A DNA stretch of 64,000 bases from assembly GCA_905221605.1 (NCBI GenBank), contig CAJNDS010002546.1:510684-574683 (forward strand). The letters run 5' to 3'. Within the stretch, counting starts at the first letter, position 1, and every line of letters begins with the position of its first letter. The notes beneath the pieces were generated by a model, which saw only the letters and a list, made by a program, of their open reading frames with translations, was not told where the DNA came from and ran no database searches. Made by a program: the position numbers and the translations under genes. Positions 1 to 10,400 of this stretch are shown one piece after another. This stretch comes from Symbiodinium natans (taxonomy: Eukaryota; Sar; Dinophyceae; Suessiales; Symbiodiniaceae).

Positions 1-254
1 TCTGCTAGGGTTCTTCTTTGGCTTCTGGTTTTTTTAGGGTTTTTTAGGGCCTCTAGGGTTTTAAGGTCCTTAGGATTTCTAGGGTTTTTTAGGGCTTTAG
101 GGTTTAGTTACGGTTTAGGGTTTAGGGTAATCCAAGACTCAACTGCTGCCCTGCTTTCCGAACACGCAGCTCGCGTGCTGCAGGCTCCTCCCGATGGCCA
201 AAGAGTGTGATGTCACGGCACGCTGGTGGCTCCCGATTATCCGCCAGCCATGCC

Positions 255-352
255 CTTGGATCATGGGTTTAGGGTTTCGGGTTTAGTGTTTAGGGTTTAG
301 GGTTTCCCTAAGCCCTAAACCTCAAACCTTAAACCCTAAACCCTAAACCCTA
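255..352. repeat. Head-to-head telomere-like block
   Basis: TTTAGGG-type units run up to about 305 and switch directly to CCCTAAA-type units that run to about 350. The G-rich strand meets the C-rich strand, which is the arrangement expected from an end-to-end join or an inversion. Units on both sides carry substitutions. Confidence 0.8.
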
Positions 353-360
353 AACCTTCT

Positions 361-457
361 ATGCCAACCCCCCGCCCCCCCCCCCCCCCCCCCCCTGGGT
401 CCCCCCCATAATTAAGGTTTTTTTTTTTTTTTTTTTTTTTTTGGGGGGGGGGGGGGT
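361..457. repeat. Homopolymer cluster (C, T and G runs)
   Basis: A long C run with few interruptions, then a T run of about 22 and a G run of about 12. The run lengths are prone to assembly error. Confidence 0.8.
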
Positions 458-542
458 TTAGGGTGTTAGGGTTTACAGGGTTTTGGAATCTTAGTCTGAG
501 AGCTTGCATGTAAGCCCCCAGACCTCAACTTACGCATCGAAG

Positions 543-611
543 CCGCAACCATCTCCATAAACCCTAAACCCTAAACTCTAAACCCTAAACCCTAAACCGC
601 AACCATCTCCA
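543..611 (-). repeat. CCCTAAA insert flanked by a 15-bp direct repeat
   Basis: CCGCAACCATCTCCA occurs at 543-557 and again at 597-611. The 39 bp between is almost pure CCCTAAA repeat. This is what an insertion that duplicated its target looks like. The right copy lies just upstream of the first recognised DGAT2-like exon. Confidence 0.85.
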
Positions 612-613
612 AG

Positions 614-692
614 GTCTGCAAAGGTACACAGCCATCGCTTCTACCCTGAGGAGGATGTCACGAAAATTTTCACGAAGGCCCGGATGGATGGG
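614..692 (+). CDS. DGAT2-like exon 1 (first recognised)
   Basis: Reads HRFYPEEDVTKIFTKARMDG, matching the family's FP..VKT stretch that precedes HPHG. It ends in phase 0 at GAT GGG, directly followed by GTTTAGGG, so the donor is the first bases of a telomere array. The 5' limit is uncertain (614 or 624). Confidence 0.7.
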
Positions 693-3600
693 GTTTAGGG
701 TTTAGGGTTCAGGGTTTAGGGTGTCGAAATTCGGGGTACCTTATTGGGGTCCTCATTCTCAGGGGGGGTCCTACTGTTTGGGGTCTATGCAAGGGGTCCC
801 TACTTTCGTAAATTGCAGGAGTAGAAATGGGTATAGTATTTGGGGCAGGTTTCTGAAAAGCGGATATGATTGGTACCTCTTCAGAACCATGTACCAGGTT
901 TAGGTTCAGGGTTTGGGGTTTAGGGTTGTTTAGGGCTTAGGTCCAAATAATCCAAGTGGATGTTGTTGGAGCCGATGCAGAGTGTTTTTTTTTGGGTGCT
1001 TAGTCGAATTGAACTTGCAGACGCAGCGCGATATGCGTACGAGCTCGAAGCGGAATCCCAAGCAGCTACACCAAACCAATTCCATTCTTGTTGATCATGG
1101 GCTTCGAAATTCTACGCATCAGGGCAGAGGTGCGAAAGTGTCGTAGGTGCGTATCTCTCCAGGTCAGAGTATAGAGTTTGCAGCTTTGTTTGGTCTTGGG
1201 GAAGTCGGTGGGAAGCCGGACGCCACGCCAGGATCGTCACTACCTGCTGGCCGTGACCCCTCACGGCTTCTTCCCGTGGGGGGTGGCCGCAATCATCGTC
1301 GAACTGCTCAAGCAAGGCTCGCATGGGTTTCGGTGTAATTCCTCTGTGGTGCTTTACTGCAGCTTTAGATCCTTAGCCTTTTTGGGTTTATTGGGTTTCT
1401 TAATAAGGCAGCAGAAAATTAAATTTATAGCTACCCTGCCGAGTGCAGCCAAGATTCCTCTTCCCCCTTATAGAATGGAAGATGCCGCCACAGCTTTGCC
1501 AAGTCTTGGGCCTGCAAGAAGATGGGTAGTTCTCCAAATTTAGGGTCCCGATTTCCGGGGCCCTCTATAAGTGTGCCGTAGTTTATACACACATGTGTAT
1601 ATATATATATATATGGTCAGCCCCCCCCCCATGATCCACACCTATGGTTTTCCTGTCTTCGTCTTTGTCTGATTTTCTGTTTTTTTTACCGGAAAAATGC
1701 AGTAAAAACTGCACTGGAATACAAAAAGCTCTATTATATGATCCTCTATAAAAACACTAGTGTTTTTATGTGCATTTTGCTTCTGAAACTTGTGTTTTGC
1801 GGCTCCATAAAATTTTAGAAGGGTAGCCATTTAGAAGCTTAAGGCTTTTCAGGGTTCTAGGTTTTAGGGGTTTGTAAAAATTTAGATGATCTGTGGAAGG
1901 CACCGGGGCTTCCCCAGACCATTTGCAATTTTAAAGATCCTTAAAAGGGGCAGCCCTTTTCAAATTTGAAGGGCTTTAAGGTATTTAAAGCCTTTCAAGA
2001 TTTTCAAGATTTAACGGATCCTAAAAGGCTTTAAAGCCCTTAACAACCTCGAAACGTTTATCCCTTAAAAGTCTAAAATTCTTTGAAATTTAAAACGGGC
2101 AGCCGTTTAATATTAAGGAAGTTACGGATTTTAGAATTGAACATCCTAAAATCTTTAAACTTTAAAAGGACAGCCATTTACAACTGTAAGAATTTCAGGG
2201 TTTTACGGATTTTAAAAAATTTATATTGTCTGGGGAAGGCACCGGGGCTTCTCCAGACCATTGGCAACTTCAACAATCTCTAAAATCCGCAAAGGGCAGC
2301 CACTTAAATACGTAAGCAATTTAAGGTCTTTAAAAGGCTTAAACGGCTTAAAACCTTCATAATCCCGAGAATGCTTAAACAGAAGCTTAAAGATTTTCAT
2401 AAGATTTTAAGGATTTTTAATGTTTAGGTGGGTCTGGGGAAGCCCCAGTGCCTTCCCCAGATCATGTAAACTTGCAAAAACCCTCAAACCCCTTAACCCT
2501 AAAATCCAACCCCGAAACCCTTAGCTCTAAACCCTAAACACTCAGCACCAGACCCTAAACACTAACCCAAAAACTTAACACTAAGCCCTTAGCACAAACC
2601 CCACGCACTTAACATGAAACCCTAAACACTTAAGCACTAGACCCTAAACACGAAACCCTAAAACTCAAACACTACACCCTAAAAACTAAACCCTGAACAT
2701 TACACACTAAACCCTACACACTAAACCCTGAACACTAGTAAACATCCTTAAAACCCTAAATCCAAAAAACCAAACCCGAAACCCTTAACACTAAACCCTA
2801 AACACTCAGCACTAGACCCTAAACACTAACCCTAAAAATTTAACACTAGGCCCACAAACCCCAAACACTTGACACGAAACCCTAAACACTTGAGCACTAC
2901 TAAACCCTAAACACTCAGCACCAGACCCTAAACACTAACCCTAAAAACTTAACACTAAGCCCTTAGCACAAACCCCAAACACTTAACAGGAAACCCTAAA
3001 CACCTAAGCACCCCTAAAAACTAAACCCTAAACATTACACACTAATTAAACCCTACACACTAGACCCTTAACCCAAAAAAAAGCCGAAACCCTTAGCACT
3101 GAACCCTAAACACCAGCGTAAACACTAACCCTAAAAGCTTAACACTACGCCCTTAGCACGAACCCCAAACACTGAACACGAAACCCTAAACACTTAAGCA
3201 GTAAACCCTTACTAAACACTAAACCCTAAACACTTAATTAAACACTACACCCTACAAACTAAACCCTAACCATTACACACTAAACCCTACACACTAAACC
3301 CTAAAGCCTAAACAGAAGGATTTTTTAAGTTGTCAATGGTCTGGGGCAGCCCCGGTGCCTTCCCCAGATAATTTAAATTTTTAAAAATCCTTAAAACCCT
3401 TAACCTAAAACCCAAACCCGAAACCCTCAACACTAAACCCTAAACACTAACCCTAAAAACTTAACACTAAGCCCTTAGCACAAACCCCAAACACTTAGCA
3501 CGAAACCCTGAACACTTAAGCACTTAACCCAAAAACTAAACCTTAAACATTTCAAACTAAACCCTAAACATTAGACACTAAACCCCAAACCCTCAACAGT

Positions 3601-4750
3601 AAACCCCAAGGCCAGAACCTCGAGCCCTACTAAATCTAAACCTGAAACCAAAAACCCGTCGGGGTTTCAGATGCTTACTGTTTGGATTTCAGAGTTTAGG
3701 GTTTTATTTGGGTTTTAGCCGAGCCGCTTGACCCTAAACCCTAAAACCTAAACTTAACACTCAACCCTAAACACAAAACACTAAACCCTGAAACCTACAC
3801 ACTAAACCCTAAACACTAGATTTCCAGAAAAAATCTGGAGTACCCGGGCCCCGGACTCCAGACTCCAGATTTCCAGAAAAAATCTGGAGTACCCGGGCCC
3901 CGGACTCCAGACTCCAGATTTCCAGAAAAAATCTGGAGTACCCGGGCCCCGGACTCCAGACTCCAGATTTCCAGAAAAAATCTGGAGTACCCGGGCCCCG
4001 GACTCCAGACTCCAGATTTCCAGAAAAAATCTGGAGTACCCGGGCCCCGGACTCCAGACTCCAGATTTCCAGAAAAAATCTGGAGTACCCGGGCCCCGGA
4101 CTCCAGACTCCAGATTTCCAGAAAAAATCTGGAGTACCCGCGCCCCGGACTCCAGACTCCAGATTTCCAGAAAAAATCTGGAGTACCGGGCCCCGGACTC
4201 CAGACTCCAGATTTCCAGAAAAAATCTGGAGTACCCGGGCCCCGGACTCCAGACTCCAGATTTCCAGAAAAAATCTGGAGTACCCGGGCCCCGGACTCCA
4301 GACTCCAGATTTCCAGAAAAAATCTGGAGTACCCGGGCCCCGGACTCCAGACTCCAGATTTCCAGAAAAAATCTGGAGTACCGGGGCCCCAGACTCCAGA
4401 CTCCAGATTTCCAGAAAAAATCTGGAGTACTCGCGGCCCCAGACTCCAGATTACAGACCCCAGAATCTGGAGTCCAGAGTCCCGGTACTCCAGATTTTTT
4501 TTGGAAATCTGGAGTCTGGAGTCTGGAGGTACTCCAGATTTTTTCTGGAAATCTGGAGTCTGGAGTCTGGGGGCACGGAAATCTGGAGTCTGGAGTCTGA
4601 TGGTACTCCAGATTTTTTCTGGAAATCTGGAGTCTGGAGTCCGGGGCCCGGGTACTCCAGATTTTTTCTGGAAATCTGGAGTCTGGAGTCCCCCCCTCCC
4701 AAAACCCCCTTCCCGAGGCCAAATGTGTGGATCATGGGGGGGGGGCGAGC

Positions 4751-4784
<34 letters not shown>

Positions 4785-7402
4785 CATAGGTAAGTGTACC
4801 GCACTTTATATGTTATATAGTATAGTACAGTCTTGTATTGTTATTATGATTCTGATTATTATCACTATCTTTATGGTTGTTATAATCATGGTTATTATTA
4901 TTGATGTTTTTATCCCGACCGTCATTCAAGTATGTACCCCAAACTCCACAGTTTTGCAGAGAGTTGGCTGCAGGTCATGTTCTGCAGGGGATCGGCAGTG
5001 TACCAGCACAGCAAAAGCAGGGTTTAGGGTTTAGGGTCTAGGGTTTGTGGTTTGGGGTCTAGGGTTTACAACTTAGGGCTTAGGGTTTAGGGTTTAGTAG
5101 CAGTACCAACAGTCGTTTTCCACTCGTTGCCGTGGTTATGCGCGTGGGAGTGTGGTTTTCCTGTTAGAGGTGTGAGGATCAAGACCCAGAACAGCAGAAC
5201 CAGCAGTCGCTGCAGCGAAAGTAGAATGTTAGCTTCATGTGGCAATTGTCGGAGTCACCCTGCCGCCCATAAACCCGATCCTGACTAAACCCGAAACTCT
5301 ATGCTTATGCCTTCAACCCAATCCGAAACTCGGATCCCGAAGGTTATTTGCCCAACTTTGTGGGCGCCAGCGTTCTTGGCGCGCTGCCCGTGGCCGGCAG
5401 GCTGCTGCGCTACTTTGGGTACAGACCTGCGACTCGGACCTCGGGGCTTGGGAGTTTGTCACTTCTCTAAGACGTGGTCCCTTCTGGGGAACTTATTAAA
5501 GGCGGCCCCCAAATATTTCAGGTACGCAGAAAGGGGCCGTGTTTTTGAGAACTGGTCGTATGGAGCCTAAGGGACTTATCGAGTCGCTTTCGCTCCATAG
5601 GGGAGCCAACCGTACCCGCGGCACCATAAACTTACGTTCCTATTTCATCCGGGAACTGATTCCCCTCAGGTGCCCTCAACCCTAAACCCTAAACCCTACA
5701 CCCTAGACCCTAAACGCTAAACCCGACCACTTGAGAAACAGAAGCAAATCTGCTCGAGGATCCTAGCACTGAAACGAACTCTGAACATTATGTCCCTTGT
5801 GGGTTTAGGGCCCTGAACCCAAAGCCCTCAGACCCTTAACCCTTAAACCCCAAATCCTCCTTCTACCCCTTAATCCATCCTTCCCCCCTTAGGCCACGCC
5901 TGAAGCAATCCGCGAGTGAAGGCCTCAGCTAGCCAGGATGGCTCAACGGGTTTAGGGCTTAGGGTTTAGGGTTTAGGGTTTAGGGTTGGGGGTCTGAGTT
6001 TCGGGTTTGTAGGGTTTAGGGTTCAGGGTTAAGTTTAGTAGGGACCCGAACCCTACAACCTATACTGCAAGCTTCGTACATGAGGTGGTTGAATGGGGGA
6101 CTGAAGGGCTTGCAAGGCTCATGTGTGGCCGTGGGCACGCATATCCCATTTCAAAATTACAGGACCCAGCATTGCCCAGCGTTGAATATCTTACCGAGGT
6201 CCTAGCAACCATGCTTGGGGTTGAGTGGTTCCCCTAAACTCGGCAGTAAACCCTAAAATCCTCAGCCCTCAAACCCTTCAACCCTTCAAGCCCTAAAAAC
6301 CCTAAAACCCTAAACCCCTCAAATCCTAAAATCCAAAACCCCTCAAACCTCCTTAAACCCTCAAACTCTTAAACCCTAAACCCTAAACCCTGAATCTTAG
6401 GGTCCCCTAAAACCGTAAAAAAAAAAAAAAAACTCTAAAACGCTCTGAGGTTCGGAGAGTTAAAAGAGGAGCCTCCAGGGTTTAGGGTTTAGGGTTTGGG
6501 GTTTGGGGTTCAGGGCGTAGCCGAAGAATGGAGGTATGTTATTGCGCTGAGGATGAATTGCCAGTGTCCTGTGCATACCCTACACCCCAAATCCCTACAC
6601 CCCAAACCCCTACACCCTCGACCCTAAACCCTAAACCCTAAGCCAAAGGGGCGGGAGAGGTCTAGGATTGGGGCGATCTTCTGGCGCTTGCGCCCAGAGG
6701 CCCCTCAATGCAACAACGAAGGCCTCTTCGTTGAGTTTAGGGTTTAGAGTTTTGGGGTCCTCTAGGGTTTTAGGGCTTAGGGTTTCGACAAAGAATCAAT
6801 CATACTCACTCTGCTCCCCCCCTAAGGCAAAGAAAGGTTAAGGCGAAGCCAGGGGGCTGGGGAGCATTCCAAAAGTAACCCTAAACCCTGGAACCGTAGA
6901 ACCCCTTGACCCTGAACCCCCAAACCCTAGAGCGAATGAACCTAGGAAAAGGGCCATCTCAGGAGGATGTTGCAGGGAAGCCTTTTTCATGTATAACCTT
7001 AGGGTTTAGGGCTGTGGGTTTAGGGTTTAGGGTTTAGGGTTCGAGGTCTGGGTAGGGCTTGTGGGTTTGGGTGGAGTTCCTTTCAGGTTCCTCGCAATCT
7101 TGAGCCTTTTTTGGCTTAGTTTAAGGTTCAGGGTTCGGGGTTCAGGGTTTACTGTTTAGGGTTTAGGGTTTAGGGTGTAGGGTTCCCAGGTGCCTGGCCA
7201 AGGAGTACCCACGGAATGTGACAATCATCATCCCCGGGGGCATCTCCGAGATGTTTAAAATCCGCGATGATGTTGAGGCAGGCCCTTTCTTGCTTGACTT
7301 AGGCATGTGTGTCTACGTATATACTATGTATGTATAGTTTTTTGTGTTAGTGTTAGTTCTAGTTATTGTTATCGGTATTGTTGTAGTTATATACCCTCTT
7401 TT

Positions 7403-7439
<37 letters not shown>

Positions 7440-10400
7440 CATGCATACTACATAAAGCTGTGTGTGTGTACACATATATATATATATGCAGATGTATATG
7501 TAGATATGTGTATATCTATAGAGATGTACATATGTACACATGTTTTATAGGCACATATACGGATATGCAGGTCTACACGCACACAGACACATCGGTCTCT
7601 GATGTCAACATACAGTTTGTGTGCTCCTTTCCCATGCATTGTTTGTGCACAATTTAGAGGTTTGAGGGTTTAGGGGTTCAAGGTTGAAGGGGTTTGGTGG
7701 TCTAAGCGGCTAGGTTAGGCCCTTCTTCTGGACTCTTTAGATTTCGGGTTGGGAGGCTTTAGTATCAAGGAGGGGTTTGCGGTTTGAGGGGTTAAAGGTT
7801 CAGCGTTCAGGGTTTGGGGTGCAGGATTGAGGGGTTTAGGGTTTAGGGTTTAGGGTTTAGGGTTTAGGGTTTAGGGTTTAGGGTTTAGGGTTTAGGGTTT
7901 AGGGCTTAGACCAGCGCTCCACGTCCTCAGTTTCGGGACAAGGGCGAAGCGGCCCCTCAAGGCTCTGAAGCAGCCAAAAAGCCCAAACCTTAGTTAGGGC
8001 TTACGTAGGGCTAAACCCTAAACCCTAAACCCTAAACCCTAAACCCTAAACCCTAATCCCTGAACCCCAGCCCCAAGTTCGCGATGCATTTTTTGCTGAC
8101 CGAACGAACTTGTTTGCTGCGGGAGCTGTTCTCCTAAGCCTTCGACTTGAGAAGACGGGGCCAGGGCTAGGGTTTTAGGGTTTAGGGTTTAGGGTTTAGG
8201 GTTTAGGGTCTAGGGTTTAGGGTTTAGGGTTTAGGGTTCAGGGCATGAAAGAGCTCTTCGACTCCTCCACTTGGAGGGCTTAGGGTTTCTGATTTGTTCT
8301 TAGTCAGGAATGAGGGCAAAGTAGATACCTTAAGTTCTCCCCTGTATACCCGTTAAAGGGTTACATAAGGCCGCATTGTCCTTAATGAGCTCCTAGGAAC
8401 CAGAGCGGCTTAGATTCCAAACCCTCAACACCAAACCCTAAACCCTAAACCCCAAAACCCTAACCCTCAAAACCCTAAACCCTAAAAACCCTAAACCCTA
8501 AACCCTAAACCCTAAACCCTAAACCCTAAACCCTAAACCCTAAACCCTAAACCCTAAACCCTAAACCCTAAACCCTAAACCCTAAACCCTAAACCCTAAA
8601 CCCAAGCTTTGCCACGATGATCGCAGGTCTCCTGCGCGAACACTCGCCTAGGATTTGCCAAGCCAGGAGCTTAGTGTGGTTTAGGGTTTAGGGTTTAGGG
8701 TTTAGGGTTTGGGTCCTGTAACATGGTCCCTTCCCAAAGCCTAAGCCACATGAGCCCTTGAGCCGTTTGTTTGCCAGAAAAAGCCATGATTCCCCAACCC
8801 TTAACCCTAAACACTAAAGGAAGTTAGATGATCCTTCAGCATGGTCCCCTACCTTCTCTTCTTCAAAGGAGTCTGAAGTCAGGGCCCTTGGGTTTTCAAA
8901 AGGGTTTGTAAGGGGTATATATAGGGCCCCGATATAAGGGCCCATAAGGGACCAAGAAACTACCCTAAGATGTATACCCTCAACCCTAAACCGAAGGCAA
9001 GGCAACAGAGCCTTCTTTTGCGCTCGCTCGCATAGGTTGCAGGGTTCCGTGCGTGTAGGGCTTCAAAGGCATCCACAAGAGTGTGTTACGGTGGTTTAGG
9101 GTGAAGGGTTTCGGATTTAGGCTTTAGGGTTTGGTTGTTAAAAGTGTTCTCTTAATGCCTTTTTTTGTTTCCATTAGGCCGCACTTGATCAACCCTAAAC
9201 CCTAAACCCTACAATGGCTAGCCGCGAAGCCTTCCGGACTCCAAACCTTCAACCCCAGGATCCGCATTTCACGCAATGGAAGCTCCCAAAACCCCGGGCC
9301 CTATAGACCAGGGTTTAGGGCGTAGGTTTAGGGGATTTAGGGTTTAGGGTGTAGGGTTTAGGGTTTAGGGTCTGGGGTTCATGGGGCCCCCACCTCCCTG
9401 TCCTCGCCTTCAGGCTGGCAAAAGAGCAAGGGGTCATGCTTGTGCCCGGATACATGCTCGGGAATTCTCAGCTATACAAGGCCTGTGGGACCAGAATCAG
9501 ATTGTGGCCCTGAACCCTATACCCTGACCCCGAAACCCTTTGTGGATCCATTCTTTCATGGTAGTTCTCTCATCAAAGCCTAAATCTAAACCCTAACCCT
9601 GAAACCATAAGTTAGGGCCTTCAAGATCAGTTTCGAGGCGAAGAGTCCCGGCTGTGTTTAGGGTTGAGGGTTTAGGGTTTAATGGGCTGAAGCCTGAAGC
9701 TGTGAAGCCATCTCTGCTGCCTCCTAAACCATAGAAGCCTGCGCAGCGCCGATGTTGAGAGGAACTGGGCTTGGGATTCGGGTGTTGGGGTTTCGTGTTT
9801 AGGGTTTAGGGTTTCGCATTTAGGGTTTAGGGTTTGGGATTTGTCTTGGGGCGTATGTGCATGGAGGAGTCAGACACAGTCTCTTCGTATTTGTTCTGCG
9901 CACTGACATTTACCCAGCATCCAAGCAAATCACCCACCGGACCCTAAACCCCTAGGACCCGGACTAGGCCGTTATTTCCTTTTTTGGGGTTGGGCCTCCC
10001 TTCTCCCCTTAAAACCAAAACGGGTACCTTTTTTGCCTAGTTACTGCTGGGTCTAGACCCTAAGTCCTGAAACTCGAAACCCTAACTCCATCAAGCACTC
10101 TTGAACTACCAATTTTTGGGTGACGCCAAAGATGGTTTTGGGTTTAGGCTTTAGACCTTCCTGGCCAAGAATGCCATCATTGTGGTAAGCATGTTAACAG
10201 TTCTTCTTCGGTCGTGCGGCTGATCTTTCTTCGGGCATGCTCGCAGATTGGCACTTGCAGTTCCTCAACACGTTTGCCGATATTCAGCACATCCTAGCGT
10301 GCAGTTTAGCGTTTAGGGTTTATTGTTTAGGGTTTAGGGTTCAGGGTTTGGGGTTTAGGGTTTAGGGTATACCCCAGGCCTAAGGCCTAACAAAACCCCG

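Larger units (their letters stand above)
1820..2470. repeat. AT-rich degenerate repeat region with hairpins
   Basis: A/T- and TTTAAAG-rich DNA with a recurring G(G/A)CAGCC core at about 1825, 1947, 2098, 2169 and 2292. It also holds the hairpins at 1890-1918, 2229-2257 and 2433-2461. It lies inside the large DGAT2-like intron. No exon is seen. Confidence 0.6.
7278..9058. other. DGAT2-like intron 5
   Basis: 1781 nt, GCAGGC to GTGTAG. Holds AT/TATG microsatellites at 7399-7555, telomere arrays at 7836-7906, 8012-8056, 8171-8240, 8468-8604 and 8680-8708, and a dispersed repeat at 8730-8965. Confidence 0.6.

Noticed and set aside
1021-1089. Island as a DGAT2-like exon
   Set aside because: Exon 614-692 joins 1232-1316 in phase without it and gives the expected family spacing before the HPHG-equivalent motif.
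3802-4787. Minus-strand open frames of 306 and 323 codons
   Set aside because: They run through the 49-bp palindromic minisatellite; the repeat has no stop in several frames and its period is not a multiple of 3.
7307-7657. Plus-strand 116-codon frame
   Set aside because: Dominated by TA/TATG microsatellite (IYIYIY); lies inside DGAT2-like intron 5.
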